Shown one piece after another: positions 36,646-48,128 of a stretch of 64,000 nucleotides of DNA. Every line of letters starts with the position of its first letter. Positions within the stretch are counted from its first letter, which is position 1. The position numbers were made by a program, and so were the translations under genes. The notes beneath the pieces are model-generated. The model did not search any database. It saw nothing but the letters and a program-made list of their open reading frames with translations, and was not told the DNA's origin. This stretch comes from Paramacrobiotus metropolitanus (Eukaryota > Tardigrada > Eutardigrada > Parachela > Macrobiotidae): assembly GCF_019649055.1 (NCBI RefSeq), contig NW_026570263.1:620001-684000 (forward strand). Direction: 5' to 3'.

Positions 36646-37957
36646 CGCAAGGCCAAGGGATACGTCGACTATCGGAATAAACTCGGCTCTCGTCACTCGC
36701 AATGTGGAATTTTCCAATCACAGATTCCTACAGCAACGAGTAAGTTCACCTCACTCGTACAGATGATTTTGCGCGAAGCGCACTTGCCAGAAGCAAGAAC
36801 CCAGTCAAGGACAAACGCCGCAAAACTGCTGTAAAAAACACTTACAAACGGACCGGGATGATGACAAGTCCATGAAACAGAACGTTGTCTAAACGACAAG
36901 ATTCACAAGGAAAAAGAACGAAGCACTCGTCGTTTGCACGTCTAGACTTACACCAGCCAAAACGCAAAAACTGACTAACTGGGGAGCTCCACAGAAAACA
37001 GTAGTAGGAAAGAATGTAAACGCAGCATTATCAGCAAATATTTGTGGAGAAAAAAGTAACAACAGGCTGAATCATCGTCTGACGCGCCAAGGTAAACAAC
37101 ACCGTGGAAATTGAAAACTTTCTCGCTTCTGAAGTTGAACATGTTGCAACTTGCTTGACGACGGTGGTGGCCGTGTGGCGTGTGGCGAGATCAGTGGCCC
37201 ACATTTTAAACTGGAAAAGGCCAGTCGCGCCGGCCAACCGCCACCACGGCGCCGCTCACCTGCTCTTCCCTTAGGCTAATTTCTGCGAGTCGTATGCTTA
37301 CGTTGTCAGCGACAGCGACCCGTGTAACGTGTGTCTTTTGCCTTCAGCAGCGTATTTTAAAAACAGAAAAATTGACTTCTCGTCGTCTTCTCCCGTTGGA
37401 TAATTTGTGGAGTCTGTTTGAAAATATCACGGATTAATCAAGAGACGGAGGAATCGGAGACAGGCGTCCGTTTTGGTGGGGGTGAAGTCATACGGGAGAG
37501 AGGTGAGTGATAAGATAAGCGCGACTTGGGGCTGACAAGTGAGTCAAGCTGGGGACAGGTGAATGCTGCATGCAATAACGTGGCGGAGACCTTATGAATA
37601 TTCATATTCATCAGGCTAGGAACATTCTCGTCCCGATGTGTTGCTAAAAGGATTACAATGATCTGACAAGTACTTATCTGAGCAGTGAATAGCATGTGTT
37701 GATGGATAGGGAAAGCAGCTAAGTTTGTTCAAGCCTGTGCTTGAACGTGTTTTATCCAGGGCTGATATTGTGTCGTAATTGTTACGATTCTTAGGATGTA
37801 CTTGAATTATAATTGACTGCTTGTGGTCCAGGATTAATTATTGGCGTTTGATAGATCGCCTTTGCGGAGAATATTGGAAAGGGGGATTTTGCGTTGGACG
37901 TCGCGTGGTTTGTTGATACTTGATTGGTGCAGCTACTGGGACTTGAATTAAGTCAGG
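36646..37957. promoter_or_regulatory. Divergent intergenic region between SORL1 and TM9SF2
   Basis: The start codons of SORL1 (minus) and TM9SF2 (plus) face away from each other across 1.3 kb. The stretch must hold both promoters and 5' UTRs. I could not place a TATA box or transcription start. The central part (about 37140-37260) is GC-richer than its surroundings. Shared regulation is possible but not shown. Confidence 0.45.
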
Positions 37958-40900
37958 ATGGGGAAGGCGCGCTGGTTGCGCAGTGCACTGGCCGTGCTCA
38001 GCCTGTCCGCTGTGCAGGGCTTCTACCTGCCGGGTCTGGCGCCCGTCGACTACTGCAACAAGAAGGCCATCGACGCGGGACAGCAGGGCTGCACTCCCAA
38101 CTCCGTAAGACGCGCTCCAGCGTGCTGCAAATTCTCTACAGATTTGGCCCGTTTTAAAATAGCTTGAAACTGATATGGGAATAAAGTACAATTTGAAATT
38201 GGCTAACTTGATTTTTCCAGTTTCCTTTTGCCAAACGTTTCTCATAATAAACACCGAATTTGAATGAAATAATATTAATAAATAATTACATATCCAGTGT
38301 AATTAATGCCAGTTTAATGGTATATTTATTTTAAGCTGTTCTAATTAGCGTTTAATTTGATCAGTTTCTCCATCTAAAATTAATTGAATACTAGTAATAA
38401 TTTTGGAGAAGTGTTATTTTCATCTCTGAGATGGTTTGTCTGAAGCTTGGAATGCGAAACGTTTTGAAACTGTGATTTCTTCACTGAATGTAGCACATGT
38501 CAGAAACTGTAATTAGTGTTTGTTTGTACTTTTGGCAGGACCAGCTGGCGGTGTTCGTCAACCGGCTGAACTCGGAGCACGCCACCATCCCCTACGAGTA
38601 CCACTACTTTGACTTCTGCAAGGTGGACGACAAGGACGAATACAGCAACAGTCCGGTGGAGAATCTGGGCCAGGTGGTCTTCGGGGACCGTCTGCGGCCG
38701 TCGCCCTACGTGCTGACCTTCAACGAGGACAAGAGCGGCTGCGTGGAGGTGTGCTCGCGCAGCTACGACCTCAGCAATCAGGATCAGCTGGAGAAGGTGC
38801 GCAAACTGCGCGCCGGCATCAATCTCAACTACCAGCACCACTGGATGCTGGACAACATGCCCATCACCTGGTGCTACCAGGTGCAGGCCACCGCCGCCGA
38901 CGGCACGGCCGTCTCCAGTCCGGAGCAGTACTGCTCCATCGGCTTCCCCATGGGCTGCTATATCACGCAGGAGGGCCAGCAGAAATTCCCTTGCCCCATC
39001 CAGGACGAGGTGCGTTCAGTAAATTTGCTAAATTAATTGAAATAATTTGAAATTAAACACAATTAAGTTATTTAAAGAGGCGGAAATTAAAGTAAATTGA
39101 AATTAACGACAGGAATGTGTTGGTTTGTTAGGTGGCGCGGCGGAAAGAGGGCTTCTACATCTACAACCATGTGGATTTGGTGGTGCACTACCACCGCGTG
39201 GACGATGCGGACACCGAGGCCACCCGCGCCCGCATCGTGCGCATCGACATCAAACCCCGCAGCTTCGACCACGGAGTATGTACCACCGACTTTCTGCGCC
39301 GTACAGAATAAATATTGAACATGCTGTTCGTGTTTGTAGGCGACTTTCAGAGACAGCCCCACCTGCGACTCCTTCCGCCGCTGGCGCTGCCGGCCGACGA
39401 GAAGCCGGAGAAGGCCGGCGTCTTCAACCTGACGTACACCTACTCGGTGCGCTTCGTCAAGGAGGACAACATCAAGTGGTCCAGTCGCTGGGTGAGAACA
39501 CCGACTTTTTGGTTCATTTATGAGATTTGATTTTACCAATTTCACTGGTAATTTAAATTTTAATTGGATTTTTAATTCGTAGATTTCTTTTGGTTTAGGT
39601 TGTACTAATTGGATTGTGATTGGTTCTGAGTTTGTTTTGATTATTTGGAATTTGATTTATATTTTATGTTTTTATGTTCAGTTAATTTATTTTTACTATT
39701 TTGATTTAAATTTGTGTATTTTTATTTGGATTTTCTGATGTTTTATACAATAAACGTCGTCTTTTTCTGTTAGGACTACATTCTGGACAGCCAGCCGCAG
39801 TCGAAAATCCAGTGGTTCAGCATCCTCAACTCGCTGGTCATCGTCCTCTTCCTCACCGGGATGATCGCCCTCATCCTTTTACGCACACTGCGCCGCGACA
39901 TTGCCCGCTACAACCAGCTGGAGAACAGCGTTCGTCCACTTTATTCCACTTTAATTTCCTTGACAGTCTATCCTTCACTGTGATTGTCTGTCAACAGGAC
40001 GACGCGCAGGAGGAGTACGGGTGGAAGCTGATCCACGGCGACGTGTTCCGCGCCCCGCACAAGGGCATGATCCTGTCGGTGCTGGTGGGCTCGGGCAGTC
40101 AGGTGCTGGTGATGACGCTCATCACGCTGGTCTTCGCCTGCATGGGCTTCCTCTCCCCGGCCAACCGGGGCGCGCTGATGACCTGCGCGCTCTTCCTCTA
40201 CGTCTGCCTGGGCACCGTGGCGGGATACGTGTCGTCGCGGTTGTACAAGATGCTGGGCGGCGATCGCTGGAAGGCCAACGTCCTCCTCACCGCGCTCCTC
40301 TGTCCCGGGTGAGCACTTAATACTTATTAGCCGTTCCAAGCGGCTAAAAAAATTATAAATGTTTTTTTTCACCATTGTTAATTGCGCATTCTTAAACTTT
40401 TTTAACTCTAACAAGGAAATTTCTTTATAATGGCGAAAAACTGTACCTCTAAAATAAATTGAAAAATTGTTTTTTAAACTTATTAATTTTCAAAAAGGAA
40501 TTTGCAGATGCTTAAATTAATTTAAGCACATGCTTTTATGAAGCAACGTTTTAGTTTGGCTGTCATTAAGGGAAATCAAAATGCTACTGCTGTGTTCAGT
40601 ACGTTGCCTTTTAACCCGCGGGCGGATAGAGATTTTGGTTGTTTTTTTTTAATTTTTAAATTTTAACTGTAAAGTAGTGTGCCCGCGCTAGCACTTTTGT
40701 TGTTATGGCGGCTATTGCCCAATAAACACTATTATTTAAGCACAGTTTTTAAATGAAAATTAAACGAAATAAATTTGAAAAAATGTCGGTAGCCTTGGAA
40801 AGCTTCTCTGTTTTAAGGTTTTAAGAGATGGAAATAAGAATAAATAATTACGAAAAAAATAAATAATGGCAGGGTTGTCTTCGGCATCTTCTTCGTCCTG

Positions 40901-42201
40901 AACATCGTCCTGCTGGCGGAAGGCTCCTCAGCGGCGGTCCCCTTCACGACGCTGCTGGCCCTGTTGGGCCTGTGGTTCGGCGTGTCCGTTCCCCTGACCT
41001 TCTTGGGAGCTTACTTCGGATTTAAACGCCGGGTATGTCCTGTACATCACACTTCTTAATCTCGACAATTTAGCTAACGGTTCTGCTTTGATCCAGCCTT
41101 TGGAGAATCCCGTCCGCGTCAACCAGGTACAAAAATGCGCCAATGCTGACATTTCACAGATATTGTAATGACGAATCGTGTTAATGACAGATTCCGCGCC
41201 AAATCCCCGACCAGACCTGCTACACCCGCCCCCTGCCCGGCATCCTGATGGGCGGGATATTACCCTTCGGCTGCATCTTCATCCAGCTGTATTTCATCCT
41301 TAACAGCATCTGGTAAGCACCGAATTTTAACCTTCTTCCTGTTGTGAATGGAGGAATAAGGGATTGGTGTGTTTAGGGCGGACCAGACGTACTACATGTT
41401 CGGGTTTCTATTCCTGGTGTTCCTCATCCTGCTGGTGACCTGCTCGGAGACGGCCATCCTGCTGGCCTACTTCCACCTGTGCTCGGAGGACTACCGCTGG
41501 TGGTGGCGCTCCTTTTTAACCAGCGGCATGACGGCGGGATATCTGGCTATTTACTGCGTGCACTACTACGCCACCAAGCTGGACATGACGGGCGCGGCCA
41601 GCGGGTTTGTCTACTTTGGCTACACCCTCATCATCGTCTTTCTGCTCTGGCTCCTCACCGGCACCATCGGCTTTCTCGGTCAGTTGTGCAGCAAAACATT
41701 ATTTGACAAATCAATTTCAACCGAATTTATTCACCGGTTATTCCCTTAATTAATTAAGTAAACGGTGAAATTCGTAGTACAGTGGCCGTTAAAATCATTG
41801 GGTTTCTTTGGTAACACTTAACACTTATCGAATTATGTGTTTTAATATATTGGATGGCACAGCAAATTGGCGGAAATTTCAGCTAATAACATATATTGGA
41901 AATACATTATTTTTGAGAAGAAACTGTGTTAAAATGAATTTTATTAATTTTTTGGCTTTGACACGGAACGGTGGTATATTAACAAATATTTGAAACTCTT
42001 TCAAAAATTGAAAAGTACATACTCCAATTGATTGAACAGTTAATAAATAATCATAAAAAAATTATTTTCGTTATTTTTTTTAAATAAAAAATGGATGTCA
42101 ACGTTAGTTTATTAAGGTAAGATTTGAAATATTTCGTTGTGGATTTTGCAGCGTCGTACTGGTTCGTGCGGAAGGTGTACGGGAGCATCAAGGTGGACTG
42201 A
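37958..42201 (+). CDS. TM9SF2: Transmembrane 9 superfamily member 2 (nonaspanin), 11 exons
   Basis: Exons 37958-38104, 38539-39009, 39132-39275, 39351-39491, 39774-39929, 39998-40308, 40873-41032, 41097-41126 (30 nt), 41191-41312, 41377-41678 and 42152-42201 join in frame to about 577 aa. The N terminus has a signal peptide ending before [12 protein letters not shown], the TM9SF2-type lumenal start. Lumenal motifs include [17 protein letters not shown]-like [12 protein letters not shown] and [12 protein letters not shown]. The nine-helix region follows ([61 protein letters not shown]). The C-terminal KVD ends with the KXD/E-type Golgi retention signal known for the family. Exon 4 has two possible acceptors; 39350 keeps the frame. 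It is a Golgi/endosomal membrane protein. Confidence 0.93.
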
Positions 42202-43145
42202 GGAAGAAGGATCGTCCAGTGGAGCGTTGATTAATCTGTCGGCGTCGTTTGTGCGTGTCTGCTTGATCTGTTTCTTATGATTCCAGTCAGTAGTATAGTG
42301 TGTTTTGTTTTCCTTAATCTGCCGCCGTTAAGCCTTGCATATCGTAATTTATCCCTTTTCAGTTGTCACCTCCTGCTAAATGTCAGTCAGCCGCTAACTG
42401 TCAAAGTCTGCTGCAGAGCTCTTATTCATTTCGGCAAAGTTTATAATATTCCGCAGAGGATCTTCTAGATTGAGCTTAATGTTAGTGTGTTGGCAACCCG
42501 ATGGCTGATTTTCTTTTTGTAAAGTTTTTTGTTTGTTCGAGCGCTTGTGCTTTTTCGTTCCGTCGAATGTGATCACATTCACGCGTGTCCGCAGCAGTTT
42601 GGCTATTAAATTTATCAATTACATACATCAGGGCGATACCGGCTATTACTTTTTTATTGACAAAACATTCGTCCATTTATTCTCAAAAATATTCTACTGA
42701 CGACGGCATTTTTGATTCTATCATCACCACTAACCAAGTAATAAACCTGCAAAAACTTTTTCTAGCTCTATAAAACTGGCAACAATTCCAAGAAGAAATT
42801 CCGCGCTGAATTTCTCCGCTTGCCAAAAGAATCGTAGCGCAAACCAATATCATAAATAAATACATACAAAATCTACATTACATATATGTATAAATAATAC
42901 TCGACACGGTATTATTGTAGTTTGTAACCAACAAGAAAAGCGAGAGGAACAGAATGCAAAACTTAAACTTATAAAAATGAATAGCATGCCAAGAAAATTG
43001 TCCACACCGTACTGGTTGATTTTCTTAAACCGGAAATTCGGAATCGAGCTGTATCACTCGGTATACAACGAAAGCACCGCTCTACTCACCATGCAAAATT
43101 AAAACAACAGAACGCGTATATATAACTGTATGACGAATGCTGTGT
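42202..43145. other. Convergent 3' flanks of TM9SF2 and the chromobox gene
   Basis: Both genes end here tail to tail, so this region holds their 3' UTRs. Short frames on both strands show no domain, and I support no gene. Confidence 0.45.
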
Positions 43146-44597
43146 CTACAACGGACTGGATTCACCGGCTTCACGGGAACGTCGCGGCGAGAAAGACGCG
43201 CAGCTCTGGTAGTACAAGAGCAGTTTCTCCGGCAGATACTGCCGCACCAGCGCCAGCGGAAACGCCTGCAGGAAATCCTTGGCGGAGGCCGGAGGGACGC
43301 CGTCCGCCGCCGCCCGGAAGTGGACGAAGGCCCGGTCGACGGCCGGCTCCAGACCGGCGCCGGCGGCGGCGAACTGGATGCCGACGACGGCCACCGCCCG
43401 CGACTGCCACTGCCGGAGGTCGGCGGCCTGGCTGTCCAGGCGGCTGCTGCGCGATGCCTGTCGGGAGGTGGACAATTAGGCCGGGGGTTCCGGAAAGGGG
43501 AGCGAGGGCGGACTTACCTCGTTTTCCGAGGAGGCGGGGGCCTCGGGAGGGGCGGCGGACGGAAAGGGCCGCCAGTAGACGAAGTGATCGTCCAGATCCG
43601 CGCCGCAGCACACCTCGCGCACCGCCACCACCGGGGCCGGCTCCGGGGTCGGAGTGGGAGGCTTCCCGCTGCCGCTGGGCCCGGCGACCATCTCCGGCCA
43701 CGGCAGCCGTTCCGGGAGGGTCCCCACGCTCTTTGCGGCGCTGACGGAACGCTCCGCCTTCACGGTGCGCTTGGCCGGTGGAGAAGCGTCCCGTTCGCTG
43801 TTGGGGTTTTCCGCGGGCCACCCCCGTTCCGGCCCCAGGCTGACGGAGCGCTCCGTCTTCAGGGGGCGCTTGGCCGACGGGGACGTGTCCCTTTCGCTGC
43901 TGTTTGTTGCTTCCGGGGTTTCCCCATTGGTCTCCCGCGGCTCCGCCGCCGGGGGTGCGGAGCTCTTTGGCGGCGGGGATCCCTCCGCGGAGGAGGACGA
44001 GGAGAGGACGCGGGGGCGTTTGGCGGGGGTCTTGGGAGCGGCGGGGGCGCCGAAGGTGTCCTCCCGCTCTGGGGACTGAATTCCCGGGGAGAGGGCCGGG
44101 GGCGGGGGTCGTCGGGAGCCCCGGGCGCGTCCCGCCGAGCGCGGCCGGGGGACCTCCTCGGCGCTGTCCTCCTCCGCCTCGCTGCTGGATTCCTCCTCAT
44201 CGTCGCGCGGACGACGGCGGCGCCGGGGCTTCGCGGCGGCCGTGCGGCGCTCATAGGCGTCGATGAATTCGAAGCAGTGCCCGATGTTCTCCAGGGGCTC
44301 CCACGTCGACTGCGACACGGGGTAGCCCAGCCACTTGACGCGGTAGAAGATCTGGCCGCCGCGGCGCACCTGCTTGCCGATGATGCCTTCCGCTTGATAA
44401 ATGTCCTCGCCGGCCAACTCGGCCGACGGCTCTTTCGCGGACGCTGCCAGCTGGCTGCTCTTAGCGGCCGTCTCTTTGGCAGCGCTGGCTCTACTCACAG
44501 TACCTGCGTCTCCCGTTGAAGATGAAACCGCGCCGCTGCGGCTGTCCGCAGAGGAATGGCTGCGCCGCGGATTCCGCTCCATCTCGCCGCTTTTCAT
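43146..44597 (-). CDS. Chromodomain protein, HP1/CBX-like, with long acidic linker (2 exons)
   Basis: Exons 44597-43518 and 43457-43146 flank a 60-bp intron (GTAAGT / gacag) and give 463 aa. The chromodomain is at about residues 65-115 (IYQAEGIIGKQV...FYRVKWLGYPVSQSTWEPLENI). The three cage aromatics expected for methyl-lysine binding are present: Tyr in IYQ, Trp and Tyr in VKWLGY. A linker of about 230 residues follows, rich in Ser, Pro, Glu and Arg. The second exon ends in a region (AVVGIQ...AFVHFR...FPLALVRQYLPEKLLLYY) that fits a diverged chromo shadow domain. The chromodomain is certain; HP1 versus Polycomb-type is not settled, and a shadow domain would favour HP1. It is probably a nuclear heterochromatin reader and repressor. 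The upstream Met was chosen; a second Met lies five codons in. Confidence 0.82.
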
Positions 44598-45203
44598 AAA
44601 ATGACAAATTTAGCGAAGGACTTGGACGGTTTTCTCCAGGAGACTGGCAGTGGCAGTCAATAAATCAATAAACTGCACTCATAATCATGATATCACCGTC
44701 GACATCAGACCAGCACGAAAAACGATGGCTGTGTATTGACGGAGTGTGTTGACTGTACAGTCTTTAGACTGATCGGTGTACCATGCCACGAGTCTGAGCT
44801 AACCAGCTTACCATAGTGTGCAAGCACCGATTGCATTTTACTGTAATGTTTCGTATTATGTATTAATGTAGTTGCGACTGGTTAAATTGTGATTTTTGCT
44901 AAAATCAAGGTTGCTACGTTTTATTCAAAAATACTACAGATAGAATATTCTGCATTAGGTGGAGACTGTAGGGACGTCATAGGGAATCGTCGCTTTGTTT
45001 TATTGTTGTTTGCATCCATCGTACATATTGCAGGTCTTCAGTCTGAATAAATTGTAATTAGATAACAGTTATGTGACCTTTGTTAAAAGACACTGCGATA
45101 AAGGCGTCATGGCACACTGTCGGCTTTCATGATACAACAAGATGACGGCAATCCACAGAAAAAAAGTTGCCCGGTTAATGGATGACGCGGGAGCGGGGCG
45201 TAG
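44598..45203. other. Spacer between chromobox and troponin T genes
   Basis: About 600 bp of A/T-rich DNA. It contains the promoter of the chromobox gene and the 3' UTR of troponin T, both on the minus strand. No other feature is seen. Confidence 0.4.
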
Positions 45204-48128
45204 CTACCAGGGTGACTCCTCCTCCTCTTCCTGCGCCTCGACGGCCTCGCCCTCGCCCTCCTCCTCGTCGACGTCGCCGCTGGCGGCCTTCTTGTCCTTG
45301 ACCCAGCCGTCGCGCTTCTTGGCGGCCGGCTTGTGGAGGTCGGTGGCGCCGCCGTCGGCGCGGCGCTCGTTCTCGTACAGGGACTTCTTCTCGGCGAACG
45401 TGCGCCGGTCGATGCGCCGCTCGTACTTGCTGACCAGCTGCACCTTCGGCGGGTAGCGCGAGGCGCACGCCGACGGGTCCAGGCCCTGGGCGGCGTACTT
45501 CTTCGAGTTGATCTGGCGCTGCCGCTCGTTCAGCTCCTTCAACTGCACAACCAACCAAAGGTCACCGTAGTATAATACTCGCAAAGTTCGGGGTTTAACT
45601 GGAGAGCGCGTTCTACTGTTTATCCCAAGCAGCGTTTTTAGTCTTGCTGTTGTTAAAAAAACGCTGATGCTGTACGTACATGTTTTTAGTACGTAACCTT
45701 TTAACCTGTGAGAAGGCAGATATGCATATGTACGAGTACATGCAGATATATTGTACATACTATATGTATATGCGGATATATCTATATATGCACATTATGC
45801 ATATGTATGTGCGGATATATAGATATATGCACATAAAATAAACATATTTATATGCAGATATATATAGATATACAGATGTACAGATGTACATGCAGGCAGA
45901 TATAGATATACAGATATACATATATGCAGATATACATGTATGCAGGCATATGCAGACATACATAATTATAATTATATACCATATATGTACTCTGGTTGCA
46001 TTTTTAATGTTTAAATTTTAACTATGAAGTAGTGTATCCGCGCTTTCAAAAGGCTGTAGCCAATAAAGGTCATCAAGTAAAGACTACGTACATCGTAGTC
46101 CTGGCGTTTGGCGCGCTCGACGAGGTCGTACTTGAGGGTCTCGAGGTTGACGATGGCCTTCCAGAGCTCCTCGGCCTTGGCCTTGAGCGCCGCGTAGTCC
46201 ATGTCGCCGACGGAGAGCGGCTTGACGCGGTCGCTGATGGTGCGCTCCTTCAGTGAGGCCAGTTCGCTGGTGTTCAGCGACATCTCCGTCTTGGCTTTGG
46301 AGATGTTCATGAACTGTCAAATACATCCACAACCGGCATTATATCACGTCAAGGAGACATCAAAATTGTATTTTAACCCAGTACCTTGTCCATGGTGCTC
46401 TCGCCGCTCTGCGCCTTCTCGATGACGAAGTTGCGGCCACCCACGAGCGCGGCCTCCTGCGCCGCCTTCTTGCGCTCCTCGGCCTCCTGCTTGCGCCGCT
46501 TCTCCTCCTCCTTCTGCAGCTTGCGGGCTTCCTGCAACCGACCGATACCGCGCGATAAAATTTCTTTCCAGGATCGATGTCAATAATGCGCGATGACGGT
46601 CCTTCGTAAGCGATGACCTTTATAATTACGCACGTACCTCTTCCTGTCGGCGTTGCTCCTCCATCTTGCGCTTCTGCTCCTCTAGTTTCTGCTCTTCCAG
46701 CTCGCGCTCCTTCTTGCGCGCTGCCTGTTCAACGAGCCAACAAAATAAGGATACTGTGCGGATCGGAGAAAACGCCTGGCTGTGTTTATATAAAGCCGTG
46801 CCTGTTTCTCCTTGAGCTTGCGCAGATCCTCGTCCTCCTTCTCGCGCTGAATGCGCCGCTGCTCCTCAATCTCGCGGATCCGCTCGGCATCCTCCTCCTC
46901 GGCCTTCTTCTGCTTGGCCTCGATCAGCAGCTGCGCCTCCGTCTTCACCACTTCCGGCTCCTCTTTCCTGTCCGATCGACAAACCGTGCACTTTTAATTA
47001 TTATCCACAAATTATATTCACGTCCACCATTGCAACAATATTATATACCAACAACAAATTATATTCACGTCCACCATTGCAACAATGTTGTTATGTTATA
47101 TATCTATACTTGATGTAGCTAACATACATATAAATATTCGGTACATGTATCGGTACTCTGCGTTAAATGCTATGTGACCTTAGGCCAGCAACAAGTTGTT
47201 CATAACAATTAAAGAAACTTTAGCTACAGACGTGTACAATACTCACTTGATGGGCCGGGCGCGAGACTCTTCCCTGTAAATGCAAAGGTCACACCGTCGT
47301 TACATAACCACCTAATCCGATCGCGACGTGAGTTTATCCACATCCGGTGCATGTACAGATACACCAGGCTGCTGATGCACTTCTCGGCGCACGCGCGACT
47401 AACCTGTTCCTGCAAAACAGTTAAGCTACAGTTTAGACCAAGATCTACTCCACGTGGGACGATGCAGGTTGGTTATGCAATTGTACATTTTATAAACGTA
47501 TACAGAATAAAGTCATTACGGGTGAATCGTACATATACACGAAGAAGTTTCACTTACTCTTGGGTGTCTTCGGTATCGCTGCAAAAACAAACAGCTCATC
47601 AACTTAGATACAGTATACCAGGAACTGCATGAAGGAAAATTAGCTTTAATCCAAACTGACTGCTAATGCAAGTCGATCGTCGCACAGAAAATTAACTGCA
47701 TTTACAGTACAGCGCTCTTTCGGTTTGGGTAATATCTATATGACCAGTATCAATTCCAATAATTCCAGTATTCAGATTTCTTTTACATGTACTGCATCTT
47801 TTACTTTTAATTCTGCTTATTATCTGATGTATGTAAATACAGTACATATAAAACATGCATAATAATTACGTTATATAATACGTACATAAACATATATAAT
47901 ATATTATAAGAAGATTGTATTGTTTGCAAAACATGTACATATGCACTTATACTTTACAGTGTGTACAATGCCGTTCGAAAGTTGAAAAAAAAGTTTGGCG
48001 CTTGAATGGGTTCATTTCGTTATTGATAATTATACAGTTAATTATTTTAAGAAGTTAATAATGCGGTGCCGTTGTTCAACGGTGCCGATCGCCACTTACT
48101 CGAGCCATCCACCTTCTTCGTCCGACAT
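45204..48128 (-). CDS. TnT: Troponin T (9 exons, incl. 6-nt microexon)
   Basis: Exons 48128-48100, 47578-47558, 47409-47404 (6 nt), 47273-47247, 46967-46802, 46724-46638, 46531-46385, 46313-46092 and 45542-45204 splice in frame to 347 aa. The N terminus MSDEEGGW and four tiny acidic exons form the variable region typical of troponin T. Then come EEEDAERIREIEEQRR, a Lys/Glu-rich coiled coil, KAKAEELWKAIVNLETLKYD, KRQDYDLKELNERQRQ and YPPKVQLVSKYERRIDRRT, the tropomyosin- and TnI/TnC-binding core. A Glu-rich C-terminal tail (EEEGEGEAVEAQEEEEE) recalls the acidic tails of invertebrate TnT. The intron after exon 5 uses a GC donor (CAG|GCACGG). Small exons are candidates for alternative splicing between muscles. 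It acts on thin filaments in striated muscle. Confidence 0.92.
45715..45970. repeat. Degenerate ATATGCAGATATA minisatellite
   Basis: About 250 bp of repeated tatgcagatata/tatgtatatgcggatata units fill part of the last intron of troponin T. The repeats are A/T-rich and imperfect. Confidence 0.65.
47008..47086. repeat. 32-bp near-tandem duplication in a troponin T intron
   Basis: The same 32 bases, starting caaattatattcacgtcc, occur at 47008-47039 and 47055-47086 without a mismatch, separated by 15 bases. Confidence 0.7.

Noticed and set aside
43137-44519. Plus-strand open frame of 460 codons
   Set aside because: It is the antisense of the chromobox exons; GC-rich coding DNA keeps the opposite frame open. 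The protein is Gly/Arg-rich with no domain.
45715-47086. Repeat runs considered as a CRISPR array
   Set aside because: Irregular A/T-rich minisatellite and a two-copy duplication inside introns of an animal gene; no regular spacers.
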